Notes under the pieces: model-generated
Seen by the model: only the letters and a program-made list of their open reading frames with translations
The model's database searches: none
What the model was told of the DNA's origin: nothing
Program-made: the position numbers and the translations under genes
NCBI RefSeq assembly: GCF_019279795.1
Contig: NC_056743.1
Coordinates: forward strand, 1,778,400,935 to 1,778,464,934
Source of the DNA: Protopterus annectens
Taxonomy: Eukaryota > Chordata > Ceratodontiformes > Protopteridae
Direction: 5' to 3'
Length of the DNA stretch: 64,000 bases
Shown here: piece after piece, positions 1-10,626 of the stretch
Numbering within the stretch: the first letter of the stretch is position 1
How the letters are laid out: each line of letters opens with the position of its first letter

Positions 1-1121
1 ATGCCTGAGTTTTGTTTGTCTCTGAGTCAGGTTTTCTCATTTGTTTTATTGTTTGTGCAGGTGGCAAACGCAATGAGAGGATTGAAAGGAGGTTGCAGGG
101 TAGTATGGGTAAGGGGTGGAACTTGGAGCTCAGATCTTTAGCTTGGTATGCTGCTGGCTCAGATCCGTATCGGATCCGTAACCCACAGGTTGCTGACAAA
201 TGAAGTTACCTTGTCAGATGGAACGTTTTGGTGAGTACATAACTTCTTTTTTTAGTTTGAATTAAAATCATTTAATTATTTTATTAGACTTGTCACAGCT
301 AGAGTAGTGTGCTTCATTGATTAATTGATTGAGTTGGGACAACCTTTTGTAAGTTCGGATCGATTAACATTTTATATAACATTTTATGTAACATTTTATA
401 GTTCATATTTCATGTATATTTTTTATACTTTGTATACTCTGCATAGATTTTAGTAATTGTATTTTAAATTAATGACTGGTAAGTTAATGAGTTGATTAGT
501 TAAATTAAGGCTTATTTTGGCACCTTTTTTGTTTTATAATCTTGTCTAGTGTTCTATGTTAACTTGACTGAAGAAGTCTACCTATTAGAGTAGACGAAAA
601 GCACTTAACATTAAAGGTTCGATTTCATGTTTGAGTGCCCAGTGGCTGTGTTATTTTCATTGTGGTCGGTTTTCATTTTAGAGTAATCCACTGTGTGTCT
701 GGATTCCAGAAAGGGATCCTCTTTCACACCATCTAGTAACCCCATTTCCAGTAACAGAGACTGCAAGCTGCTTTCCCTCCAGGTGGAGAAGCCTTCTACA
801 GCTGCTGTCCTGGTAGGTAAAAGCCTTGAGCTACCCAGACCCACACGATCAACTGCCAGCAATCCTTGGTAGAGAAAATGAGGCCTTAAAGCAGAGGTCT
901 GGATCACTTATAAAGATGTTAAACAAGACATACTGGAATTGACCAATCATCACAAGTAACAAGGCACTCAAAAATACATAACTCTGAGTCATTTGCAGGG
1001 CATTAGCAACAGGGTCAGCTCTTCAGAGACATTCCTGGCTGAGGACATAGCCTCTTCCAGATCATGTAAAGGTGGAGCTCTTAAGTACATCTCTGGATAA
1101 TTAATCTAGATTTGGACCTCT
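1..1121. other. Unrecognised flank, no supported gene
   Basis: No domain or element that I recognise. A pyrimidine-rich tract ending in AG near 60 followed by an open stretch to about 200 looks superficially like a splice acceptor plus exon, but no protein family is apparent. The rest is AT-rich, with short random reading frames on both strands. DIRS-A begins directly after it. Confidence 0.5.
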
Positions 1122-1304
1122 ATGTTCATCGTGCTATGCTGCTGCAGTCATCACACTTGGGTTATCCTGCCGTCAGGCTGTCCCGCAGTCGGCCTGAATT
1201 CCAAAGCTTTGGTCTGCTGTCAGTTGTCGTCACTTCTTCTCTGACGTCAGTGCGGCAGGGGTATAAAAGAGGCAGCCAACACCATTTTCTTTAGTCTTTC
1301 TTGC
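1122..1304 (+). repeat. Left ITR of DIRS-A
   Basis: Inverted match to 6443-6655: CTGCTGCAGTCATCACAC, the TATA region and the CCATTTTCTTTAGTC tract recur on the opposite strand at the right end. It lacks the outer ~40 bp extension of the right ITR, an asymmetry usual for DIRS elements. Confidence 0.9.
1262..1268 (+). promoter_or_regulatory. TATA box in left ITR of DIRS-A
   Basis: GGGGTATAAAAGAGGC lies about 170 bp upstream of the gag-like start codon and about 30 bp upstream of CCATTTTCTTTAGTC. The same box occurs in DIRS-D (52264-52270), and a weaker TATATCA occurs in DIRS-C (29480-29486). A Pol II core promoter driving the genomic RNA is an inference from position and conservation. Confidence 0.65.
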
Positions 1305-1437
1305 CGCGCGGTGCCCGACGCATAAGCAGTTCGCAAGTGCCGGTCAGCCAGCTCCTGAGATTTTCGAACAGAATTTCAGCTGAAGTCTTCTATAAAGCTA
1401 AGTACCCCGTTGGGGAAACTTTTCTTGCCTCAGACCG

Positions 1438-3259
1438 ATGTCAGACAAAGTTAATAATTGTATTTCTTGTGGGAAGCAAATACCTCATAAGGATTTTCAT
1501 TCTTATTGTATTCCTTGCCTAGGCCCAGACCACGACGTTTCCGGTTGTCGGTTTTGCGCTAGGTTCAATAAACGCACTATTAAGCGTCAGGCTGACACCG
1601 CCCGACATTATTTTGGCAGAAAATTCAACTACATTATGTTGTCGGAACCTCTGACTACTGCTATGTTTAAAAAACGCAAGGATAAAGACAGGCAACCTAA
1701 GCCTAGACCAGATACTGAGGTCTCGGTTATGCCTGCTGCCGGATCTTTGGTATTCAGTGAGGTGCCTATGCAGCCCCTGACTACCGCAGATTTAGAAAAT
1801 ACGACTGCCTCTCAGTCAGAGTCTACTGGGCCACTGGAGCCGGTTCATCCACAGCTCGCGGACGCCAGCACTGGCGGCGATCCAGAGACTATGGACAGGC
1901 CTTCGGTTTCAGAAGGCGTCTTTAAACCGACGACTCTCTCCGTTAAGTCATATGCTAAACTTCCAAAGGCTAAGAAACCGGGTCCACAGACTCCCACACA
2001 GGCTCCTATGCCTAAAAAAACAGATGCTCAAAATGGCGGAGGACCTGATTACCCTTATCAGAGGTTCCCAGCCCCCTCCTGACAAAAGGCCTAGACTGGA
2101 GGAAGATTTACCTCCTTATGATCGGGAATCTATTTCCTCAGCAGATTCTGAGGAACAGGATTACCCCTTCCCTCTCTATGAAGACTCAGATGCAGAGGAG
2201 TCTATTCCCTCTGTTTCCCCCCCTGAAGACTTCTCTTTTGGGGAAACCCTGCACACCATGAGGAGAGCATTTCCACTAGGAAGGACAAGATTACTCTGAC
2301 TCCAGGAAAAGACTCCGTGAGTTTCTTCTTCTCCCTCAGCATAGACCCTTAGCCATTCCTCCTGTTTTAGACATTCTGGATGATGTCTACACTGAATCCA
2401 GTCTAAATCCAGATTCCTTACCTCCAGCACCACCTAAACCTGACAGATACTACTGAGTCCCTGACTCTCACAAGTTTTTATATAAAAACCCTGCTGCAGA
2501 CCCAGAAACCATTTTCCAGGGTCCCAAAGGGGTTAAGGCCTCTGCTGCTAAGAATCCACTACCTGCGGAAAGAGATTCAAGGGCATTAGAAAGATGGGGG
2601 AAAAAGTGTATACCTCTGCCACTTTGGCCGTGAGGGCATTAAACTGCCAATTCCACATGATTAAATACCAGCAATACTTGCTTACTCGGTTAAAACAGAA
2701 AATAATCCCTCAAACAGATCAACTAGATTTCAAAGGGATACAAGATTTGTTGCATGCAGCAGAACAAGTGGGAAAACATTTCTTGCAGTGTGGTTTTGAT
2801 TCTTTGGAGGCCTCATGTAGAGCAGCAGTCACAGGGTCTGTAATACGTAGACATGCTTGGCTAAAAGAGCAGACCTTACCAGAGCATGTCAAAGCAAAGT
2901 TACTGGATGCTCCACTGCAAAAGGATGCGTTATTTGGTATCAAAGCAGAGGAAGTTTTAAAGAAGATGGAAGAAAAGGCAAAATCAATGCAAACAGTTAA
3001 AGATTTTTTACAGGTACAACCTCCTCACTTCAGCAGAAACTGGCCATCAAAAAACCGGTCCTTTCCTGCTTCAGACAGACCCCAAAGGGGCAGGTACAGA
3101 CGCCCTAGGGGCAGAGGCCAGGCGCAAGGTTCCTTCAGGCCTAGACAATGGCAAGCAACAACTCAGAGGGGGAGACGACAGATCTCAACCCTTCAGAAAA
3201 CAAACTCAATGACTTTCCTCTTCACCTGCCAAGCAAAATTGCCCAGGCAGCACCTCTAG
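1438..3259 (+). pseudogene. gag: DIRS-A gag-like gene (broken)
   Basis: Encodes the gag-like ORF1 product, expected to bind element RNA. The start ATG at 1438 follows CAGACCG, as in the sister copies. Residues 8-40 form a Cys/His cluster (C8, C11, H17, H21, C24, C27, H32, C37, C40) that looks zinc-binding. An acidic Ser/Glu-rich middle follows (EEQDYPF region), then an alpha-helical part (LLHAAEQVGKHFLQCGFDSL), and an Arg/Gly-rich tail near 3080-3180 typical of RNA binding. Breaks: a frameshift at an A7 run near 2018, another near 2270, and a TGA near 2455. The sister copies in DIRS-C and DIRS-D show the intended frame. Confidence 0.85.
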
Positions 3260-4990
3260 GAGGAAAACTGGCTCTTTTCCCACAAAACTGGCATATCATA
3301 ACAAAGGACAAATGGGTTCTGGATATTATTACCAGAGGCTACAGATTTCATTTTCACACTTTACCACAGATGAGAGGCATGCCAAATCTGCCAACAAATC
3401 AATGGACAGAGGCACAAAAGCAAATTTCAGCTCTCATGAACATGAAAGCAATTCAAAAGGTACCTGCAAGAGAGCAAGGTCAAGGTTTTTACTCGACTGT
3501 TTCTAGTACCAAGAATGGACAAAGCCTGGAGACCCATCTTAGACCTTTCAATTCTAAACACGTACCTGGACATTCCCAAATTCAAAATGCTCACACTACA
3601 GCAGCTTCTTCCCATGCTGGGCAAGGAGTCTTGGCTGGTAACGTTGGACCTCCAAGAGGCATACCTGCATGTCCCTATTGGACAAGATCGCAGAAGATAC
3701 CTCAGATTTCTGGCAGGCACAACGCATTATCAATTCTCTGCATTGCCCTTTGGCTTATCTACTGCACCCAGAGTATTCACGAAATGCCTGGCATCAGTAA
3801 TTGCATACTGCAGACAACGAGGAATACAAATTTATCCATATCTGGACGACTGCCTGATCCAAGCGGACAGCAAAGACATCCTACTACAGCATCTGGCATT
3901 TGTAACAAAGTTGCTAAGTTGCCTAGGGTATACAGTAAACAAAAAGAAGTCAAAACTAATACCCTCACAAGAAATAATTTTCCTGGGTGCCAGTTTGAAT
4001 ACAATGGCCCAGAAGGCTTACCTCACGCCAGACAAGCAAAAACAACTGGCTCAGTACTTCAAACAGATGGCAGCTTCTACCCAGCTCACTGCAAGGAAAT
4101 TCCTGCAGGCATTGGGGTACATGGCATCCTGCATTCAACTAATTGCATATGCAAGGCTGCATATGAGAAAACTACAATGGTACCTAAAAAGTGTATGGTC
4201 CCAGCACAGACACAGCCTCGAAGCAAGTATACCTCTCATTCCCTGCCTTCAACAAGAGTTTCTATGGTGGGCTCAAGTGTGCCAAGCAAACAAGGGCCTT
4301 CATTTTGTCTCACCTCCAGCAAATCAAACCTTGACAACAGATTCATCAGACTATGCCTGGGGTGCACACATGGCAGGACAATGCATACAGGGCAAATGGT
4401 CTGCAAGCCAAAGGCAACTGCACATCACTCAGAAGGAGATGCTAGCTGTAAAAAATGCACTAACAGCCTTCAAGGACCTCTTGCATCCAGGACAACTTCT
4501 AATAAGGACGGACAACACCACAGTAATGTGGTACATAAACAAACAAGGAGGAACGCACTCCTACCCACTATGCAGACAGGCAGTGGACTTGTGGAACACA
4601 GCATTAGCTTACCAAGTACAACTGCAAGCACAATTCCTGCCAGGAAAAGAAAACATTTTGGCAGACAAATTAAGCAGAAATTTGACAGACCCTCATGAGT
4701 GGAGACTACACCCACAAGTATTCTCAATGATAACTCAAAGGTGGGGACCACCAGACCTAGATCTGTTTGCCTCAACCAACAATTGCCAGCTACAAAAATT
4801 TTGCACAAGGACTTATCCCCTGGCCTGGAAAGTGGATTCCCTGTCATTCAGTTGGACTGCATTGTCAGTCTATGCCTTCCCACCCCTGCCTCTACTGACC
4901 CAGGTGTTACTGAAAGCCAGATCAGAGAGACCACAGATGATCCTCATTGCTCCGGACTGGCCATGTCAACACTGGTACCCACTACTATGA
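3236..4990 (+). pseudogene. pol: DIRS-A reverse transcriptase-RNase H-methyltransferase-like gene (broken)
   Basis: Makes cDNA from element RNA and degrades the RNA strand. The RT N-terminal part (WHIITKDKWVLDII, GFYS) is in one frame, and the rest (LFLVPRMDKAWRPILDLS onward) is in another from about 3500, so a small indel separates them. The catalytic YLDD is intact at 3839-3850. RNase H motifs follow (TTDSSDYAWGAHM, TDNTTVMWYINKQGG), then DLFAS and YAFPP near 4755-4880, which correspond to the methyltransferase-like segment of DIRS polyproteins. The gene ends at WPCQHWYPLL. The frame split at GFYS/LFLVP is shared with DIRS-D. Confidence 0.88.
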
Positions 4991-5141
4991 AACTTGACAA
5001 GCAGCCCTCCATGGATCTTACCTCAATTCCCTCTGCTGTTAACCCAACAAAACTCTCAGATCCTTCACAGTCAGCTAAGGACCTTAAATCTAGCTGCATG
5101 GAAAATACCTTAAATTATCCAACAACACTTCTCTCAAAAGG

Positions 5142-6118
5142 ACTTCCAGAATGTGATTTTGGAGGCCAGGAGGCCCAGCACCAGAAAAACTTACTCAGAC
5201 AAATGGAAAAGAAGCCTAAATCCTGGCATCCCAAATATTCCGCACATACTCCAATATCTAACTGAGATGCTACACAAAGGCATTTCTTTCTCATCCGTAA
5301 AGATCCATGCTTCAGCCATTTCAGCCCAATATGATGCGGTTCCTCCCATTTTCTCTCATCCTTTGCTAAGGCAGTTTCTCAGAGGGGCAAAGAATATAAG
5401 ACCCCCCCAGAAAACCACCAACTCCAACTTGGGATCTAAATTTTGTTCTGGAAAAGTTAACACTTCCTTTCGAACCTGCCGTTTCAGCAGAGCTTCAATA
5501 CTTGTTATGGAAAACAGCCCTGCTCCTGGCTATCACCTCAGCATGCAGGTCTCAGAACTGCAGGTACTTATGGCAGTGGAACCTTTTATCATTTTCCATC
5601 AGGACAGAGTATCTCTACGCACCAACCCTTCCATTATGCCAAAGGTAGTATCCAGTGTGGCTCTCAATCAGACCATACACTTGCCCACCTTTTATCCAAA
5701 CCCACAGAATAAAGGAGAAAGACTCCTTCACTCTTTGAACATTCAGAGACAGTTACGTTACTATTTGGACAAGACAAAGGCCTACAGAAAATCTGACCAA
5801 CGCCTTGTATCCTATGCACCAGGTTCAGAAGGAAAGCCTATTTCAAAGCAGACCATCTCCAAATGGATAGCAAATTGCATCCACTTTTGCTACTCACACC
5901 ACGGGAAGGCAGTGCCTGCTAGTATTAGGTCACACTCTACCAGGGCTACAGCAACCTCAACAGCCTTCCTCCGAGGAGTCCCAACAAAGGACATCCTGGA
6001 GGCAGCTACCTGGAGTTCAGTGCACACCTTCACCAAGCATTACCACCTTCCTCTATACTCAAAAAAACAGAGCTGGGTTTGCCACTGCAGTTCTGCAGGG
6101 CATCTTAGCTGCACCTAA
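5142..6118 (+). pseudogene. DIRS-A tyrosine recombinase (degraded)
   Basis: Integrates circular DIRS DNA by site-specific strand exchange. The N-terminal SAM-like part begins VILEARRPSTRKTYSDKW, in a frame overlapping the preceding gene. The C-terminal catalytic box HSTRATATSTAFLRG (H-x-x-R) and TWSSVHTFTKHY (W/H plus nucleophilic Tyr) are intact near 5930-6050. Around 5545 the first catalytic Arg (ARRVSEL in DIRS-C) reads MQVSEL, and flanking frameshifts are present (PAPGYHL instead of the LLLAITSA frame). It is therefore predicted to be inactive. Confidence 0.85.
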
Positions 6119-6160
6119 CCCAGTTTAGCTCCTGCCACCCAACCATAGCTTTGGGACTCT

Positions 6161-6263
6161 ACCCAAGTGTGATGACTGCAGCAGCATAGCACTATGAACA
6201 TAGTTCAGTTTTGTACCTACCATAAATGTAGATGTTCGAGTGGTTATGCTGCTGCAGTCTAGG
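6161..6263 (+). repeat. Internal complementary region (ICR) of DIRS-A
   Basis: The left half (ACCCAAGTGTGATGACTG to GAACAT) is complementary to the left terminus at 1122. The right half (GTTTTGTACCTACCATAAA to CTGCTGCAGTC) is complementary to the right terminus at 6655. In the DIRS replication model this region templates joining of the two ends into a circle. Confidence 0.9.
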
Positions 6264-6442
6264 TTACCCTCCCACCATCCCCTCTACCTAGCAAGGCTTT
6301 TCTTATACCTCCATGTGCTTCAGCCTTTGGGATGCATGTCTATATGGTGTATTTGCTTACAGCTAGTACCATTGTTTTGCACTAGGGTATGTTTTGCAAG
6401 TTTCTTATTTTGCCTTCTTAGTTGGGGCACCTGACATCTGTA

Positions 6443-6655
6443 GCAAGAAAAACTGAAGAAAATGGCGTTGGCTGCCTCTTTTATACCCCTGCCGCACTGA
6501 CTTCAGGGAAGAAGCGACGACAACCGACACTGGACCAAGGCTTTGGAATTCAGGCTGACTGCGGGACTGCCTGATGGCAGGATAACCCAAGTGTGATGAC
6601 TGCAGCAGCATAACCACTCACACATCTACATTTATGGTAGGTACAAAACTGTACT
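6443..6655 (-). repeat. Right ITR of DIRS-A
   Basis: Reverse complement of the left ITR, plus an extra ~40 bp outer extension ending TATGGTAGGTACAAAACTG. It carries an inverted TATA box at 6479-6485 that points back into the element, so antisense transcription is possible. Confidence 0.9.
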
Positions 6656-6986
6656 TTTTAAGTGTCTTTAAAATACTAGAGGGGTAAAAAAAGGAAAAAC
6701 CATGCATTCGGTTAAGCAGCTTTTTCACTGGCGGCATGCAAGTTCAGCAGAAATTACCCATATAAATGTGGCTTCTCTATCATAAGCAAGTGGAAAGCAA
6801 ACTCAAGATGAATCATTTGTATATAGATGTGAAAGCACTTACCTTGTTTTATATGGTGTTTTAAGTTTGGATTAAATAATTTTTAAACTGCACAGTGAGG
6901 CCGTATTCCAGTCTGTTTCTTTTGCTGTTTTTATGATTCATTTTGAAGTGGAGAACTGGCTAAGTCAAGACAGAACCCTTTTTTCT
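6656..6986. other. Spacer between DIRS-A and DIRS-B
   Basis: About 330 bp of AT-rich sequence with no recognised coding or repeat homology inside this window. Confidence 0.5.
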
Positions 6987-7205
6987 ATTTGGATTAAAAA
7001 TCTTACCATAACAGTAGGTGTCCTTCTGTTCATTGTTGCAGTATTCTTAATGTTAGGGATTTCCCCACTCAGAGCAGTCCGATGTTCAGCCAGTATACCA
7101 AGCCGAGTGATCCTGTATATGCCTTACATTACACACATGCTCCCAGCACAGAATATAGGGCATAAAATTGATGTTTGGATGCTGTTACCCAGAACTGAAT
7201 TTTCC
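6987..7205 (+). repeat. 3' ITR of DIRS-B
   Basis: GTTGCAGTATTCTTAATGTT to about 7205 matches the reverse complement of 26878-27063 over about 160 bp with many substitutions (shared landmarks GCCAGTATA, GATCCTGTAT, CACACATG, GTTACCCAG). The outer end matches half of the ICR at 7345-7455. Confidence 0.8.
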
Positions 7206-7344
7206 CAGAAGAGAATAGTATCTATAAGACAAAGGAGTCCATGCACATCGAGGAGGAGAAAATGCAGAAGAAAAAGGGGAAACCCTAAGCCAGAAGTGAA
7301 TCCAAAACAAAAACAAAACAAGCAAGAGGGGGTTGGAGGGAGGT

Positions 7345-7455
7345 AGTAAATACTGCAACAGTGAAGAGTAGGATATCTACTGTTATGGTAAGATTTTACA
7401 GAACAGTACAATGTCCTTGTATATCATGGTTGCAGTATTCTTAACTTTAGGAAGA
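7345..7455. repeat. ICR of DIRS-B
   Basis: Contains the complement of the terminus at 6987 (TACTGTTATGGTAAGATTTTA) joined to the sequence of the terminus at 27063 (ATGTCCTTGTATATCATGG then TTGCAGTATTCTTAAC). This allows both ends of the 20-kb interval to be assigned to one element. Confidence 0.78.
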
Positions 7456-7550
7456 GTAAAAAAGCTCAAGAAACAGAATGGGAGGTGGAAGGCTGACATG
7501 ACCCCTCAACAACCCCATGTAAAATGATTCTAACAAAATCTAGTCTGGCC

Positions 7551-8380
7551 CTAGAAACCATATCCAACTTTTATATAATGCTTAGTAAAGGTAAGCACTG
7601 AAGACCAAGTAGCAGCTTCAAGTATGGAATTGGTTTTCAACCCATTGAAGAAAGCACTAGAAAAGGCAATAATCCTAGTGGAATGAGCTCTAACAGAAGT
7701 AGACAAAGAATTTTCTTGAAAGGAATAACAGAAAGAAATGGCCTTGGATATCCGGGAGGAGATGGTTTGCTTAGAAATAGCCAAACCTAATGTGCTGGGA
7801 TAAAAGGAAATAAAAAGCTGGTCAGACTTGCAAATGACTTTAGCTCACATACTACTTGGATACAACCATCTCAGCAAATCCAAGTATGCAAGACCCTCTC
7901 AGTAGCAGACTGAGAAGGGAAAAAGGAAGTATCAACTGATATAAGGACAACTTATTTACTACCTTGGGCATAAAAGAGGGATTAGTGCAAAGAAACACCC
8001 TGTCCCTCTGGGAAAAAAAAAAAAAAAAAAAGGAATGGTCATAAGGGTCCGAAGCTCAGAACCCCCCTCCCCCCAGCAGAAGTAAGAGCCAGCAACAAAA
8101 CAGTCTTCCAGGTACAATGTTGCAAAGAAGCAGAATCTGCAGGCTCAAAAGGAGGAATGGGTTTCCTTGGGGTCATAAAATACAGGACACCTTGGAAATC
8201 TTTTAACCTCAAAACAAGAAGATAAAGGAGGATTAAAGGGCAGATAAGCAGAAGTGGCTGACAAATGAGTCTTCACAGAAGATTAGGCCAATGCAGACTG
8301 GAGCAACTCACACAAATAAGAACCAAAGGGACCCTCACTGACAAAGGTTCCTGGTTATGAGCATGACACCAAACAAAAAA
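7551..8380 (-). pseudogene. DIRS-B tyrosine recombinase (degraded)
   Basis: The C-terminal catalytic part is readable at 7784-7551: AISKQTISSRISKAISFCY, AHSTRIIAFSSAF (H-x-x-R) and TWSSVLTFTKHY (catalytic Tyr). Upstream, out of frame, PPFEPADSASLQHCTWKT near 8170-8080 aligns to the same region of DIRS-A/C/D. Numerous frame breaks separate the parts. The protein is diverged from the A/C/D family, as expected of a distinct DIRS lineage. Confidence 0.78.
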
Positions 8381-8387
8381 ATATTTT

Positions 8388-9270
8388 CTATTTGGACATA
8401 TAAGATTTTCTGGGAGGGTTTCTTTGCCTCCTGTAAAAGTCTGAGTATGTCCTAAGAAAAGAGGTACCTGAAAGAATCAAAAACCTATCACCCACAGTGT
8501 CAGTTGAAGAGTGGGCAAGTGAGGATAAATGAGAATCCTTGTCCTGTGTGAGGAGGTCCAACTGGTGAGGTAACTTGGGGAGGTTGCCATTGACCAGATG
8601 CATTAAGAGTGAGAACCAGTGCTGTCTTGACCAAAAGGGAGTCATTAGGATTTTTAGGACTCCAGCTGAATCTTCTGCAGGACTCTTGGAAGTGAAGGAA
8701 GAGGAGGGAAAGCATAAAGAAACATCCTTCCAAGGAAAATAAGAGCATTGTCTGCTACGCCAGATGGTATGGAACTTTGGGTAAGGAGAGAGGGAGCTGC
8801 CTGTTCAGAGGGGAGGCAAAAAGATCTACCTGAGGAATACCCCACTGATGGACAAAGTCCAGAAACATGTCAGTGTGACACATCCATTTGTAAGCCTGTG
8901 CTTTGGACCTGCTCATAGAGTCTGCCACTAGACTGTGCTCTGAGGGAATGTATACTGCCTGAAGAGTTAACTGATGACTGACAGCCACCTCCCAAGTCTG
9001 AAGAGCAATCCCGCAGAGGAGGTAAGTTTTTGTGCCTCCCTGCTTATTGACTTAATACATCACTGTAGTTTTGTCTGTATACACCTTCAAGGGGCCTGGA
9101 GGAAACATGGGGTGAAAAGCTTGAAGGGGCAGAATCAGAACTCTCACCTCTTTGACGTTGATATGGTCTGACATCTGATGGAGGTGCAGAGATCCTGAAC
9201 TTTCAGGTGACCAAATGAAGCCTCCCCCACCCACATGCCCCCATGTCTGAGGCACTGATGCCTCACTGAT
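8388..9270 (-). pseudogene. DIRS-B RNase H and methyltransferase-like segment
   Basis: Successive frames on the minus strand read the RNase H part (YTDKTTVMYYVNKQGG region near 9100-9040), SEHSLVADSMSRSK, WGIPQVDLFASPLN near 8830, LYAFPPLPSLPRVLQKI near 8720-8680 and RQHWFSLL near 8620. These align to the DLFAS...YAFPP...CQHWYPLL order in DIRS-A. At least three frame changes. The upstream part of RNase H is displaced to 10239-10437 by a LINE. Confidence 0.8.
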
Positions 9271-10238
9271 GCTCAGCTCCTACTCAACCCAAGTAAGACA
9301 AAACTTCTCCTGTTCCAACCTTCCAAAGCCACCCAAAACACCCCCCACATCAACATTCTTGCCAAAGACAATACCATCATCTCTCCATCAGAACACACAA
9401 AATTACTTGGTGTGGAAATAGACAACAAACTTAGATTTGACACCAACATACCTCTCACAATAAAAAAAGTTCACAAGAAACTTGGTGCATTATATCAAAG
9501 CCACCAATTCCTAACCAAGGTGGCTAGAATCTCCATAGCCAATTCCCAGATAATCTCCACCCAACTCTATTGCATCCCCCATACTTGCCAACCTTAAACA
9601 GACAGACCTACACAAGCTGGATGCTTGTTACAACAAAATTGCTAAATTTGCCACTGGAACCTCCTACCGCAGGCATCATTGTAGGCCCCTAAGATCAAGC
9701 AACAAAAATCAACTCACTGTTATCAAACCCAAAAACTCAGCAGGAGAAGCCATATTTTCATGTACCATATCTAAACTTTGGAACAATCTTCCACCCTGTA
9801 TAACTACTCTACCTTCCAGCAGCCTTTTTAAGACTGCACTCAAATTCCACTTAAATTTGCACTGGCTTTGTCCTTGTTCAAATCCAGACTAACACCCCCA
9901 CCCTTACTTCCCCCCGCCACCTAGACTCTTAAACCAACTATACTACCACCAGTCAGAAATAGCTAGTTGTCTTTACATACTTTAACATCGTCTGACAACT
10001 TTGTTACTAATATAAATGACAAACTATCTTAACTTGCAACATTTTCTGTATATACTGTTGATAATCAATATCTTGTTATTGTATTAAAGCCAACAACCTG
10101 TAATGTTGCTTACTATTGCTGCAACTTTGTGTCTCTATCATGTACATGATGTGGAGATTTTCTCCCCGAGCATCCGCTGAAAAAGGACCTGCTTCCAGTC
10201 GGAATTTCCTGGTAAACAAATGTAAATAAAATAAAATT
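9271..10238 (+). mobile_element. 5'-truncated L2/Jockey-superfamily LINE inserted in DIRS-B RNase H
   Basis: Reads the end of a LINE reverse transcriptase (thumb region: KLLLFQ near 9300, HTKLLGVEIDNKLRFDTNI near 9400) and the C-terminal domain (SKLWNNLPPCITTLPSSSLFKT near 9770-9835). It ends with a 3' UTR and an A-rich AAATGTAAATAAAATAAAA tail. Upstream RT motifs are absent, which is usual 5' truncation. The exact clade (L2, Rex1 or similar) is not certain. DIRS-B RNase H sequence flanks it on both sides. Confidence 0.72.
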
Positions 10239-10437
10239 AACAGTTTTTGAGAAGGGACTGGAGGCAGAAATGACAGGCATGGGTTGAGAGCAAACTGTTG
10301 TATCCACCACTCAAATTCCTTCTTTAGGCAAGGAAGGATAGGTACACTGAAATCTGGAGGGTGGCAGTGATGCAGCTAAACTGACTTGAGGTACCGTTGA
10401 AGCTTCCATATATGCAGTCTGCCCAACCCAGCACATT
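10239..10437 (-). pseudogene. DIRS-B fragment: RT C-terminus/RNase H start
   Basis: The minus strand reads RLHIWKLQRYLKSV then, after a stop, LPCLKKEFEWWIQQF. In DIRS-A the corresponding text is LHMRKLQWYLKSVW and LQQEFLWWAQVC. It continues into the RNase H fragment on the far side of the LINE, so it marks the LINE insertion point and the near edge of the Penelope-like element. Confidence 0.8.
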
Positions 10438-10626
10438 TATTCCACAGAGTCATCCAGTAATAGATGCTTTTGTTCAGTTATGCAAGAGTGAAATTTTTGA
10501 AATGTTAGCCCAGGAGCACAATAGTAGTAAAATGTCAAGTTTCATAATATGCCCAAAAAAGAATATGAGGCATTAAAAGGGCTCCCTTTATACCAGGATA
10601 GTGTGATAAAAACAGCTGATAAGGGA

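Larger units (their letters stand above)
1122..6655 (+). mobile_element. DIRS-A: DIRS1-like tyrosine-recombinase retrotransposon
   Basis: A 5.5-kb element with the full DIRS plan in order: left ITR, gag-like gene, reverse transcriptase with YLDD, RNase H, methyltransferase-like segment, tyrosine recombinase, internal complementary region, right ITR. DIRS elements are copied through RNA and inserted by a tyrosine recombinase, so no target-site duplication is expected and none is seen. The ends were set by matching the ICR, which joins complements of both termini: the left starts ATGTTCATCG and the right ends GTACAAAACTGTACT. All three genes carry frameshifts or stops, so the copy is inactive. 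Confidence 0.93.

Noticed and set aside
12-203. Pyrimidine tract plus CAG followed by a 60-codon open stretch, like a host exon
   Set aside because: No protein family recognised, no matching donor or further exons, and the window is otherwise transposon sequence.
611-907. 98-codon minus-strand open stretch
   Set aside because: No motif, and no similarity to the element proteins in the window; consistent with chance.
5142-6118. Phage-type integrase or integron cassette
   Set aside because: The recombinase sits between an RT-RNase H gene and an ICR with inverted termini, i.e. a DIRS retrotransposon.
8011-8031. A-run as a LINE poly(A) tail
   Set aside because: DIRS-B recombinase homology continues on both sides with no duplication; taken as a slippage tract.
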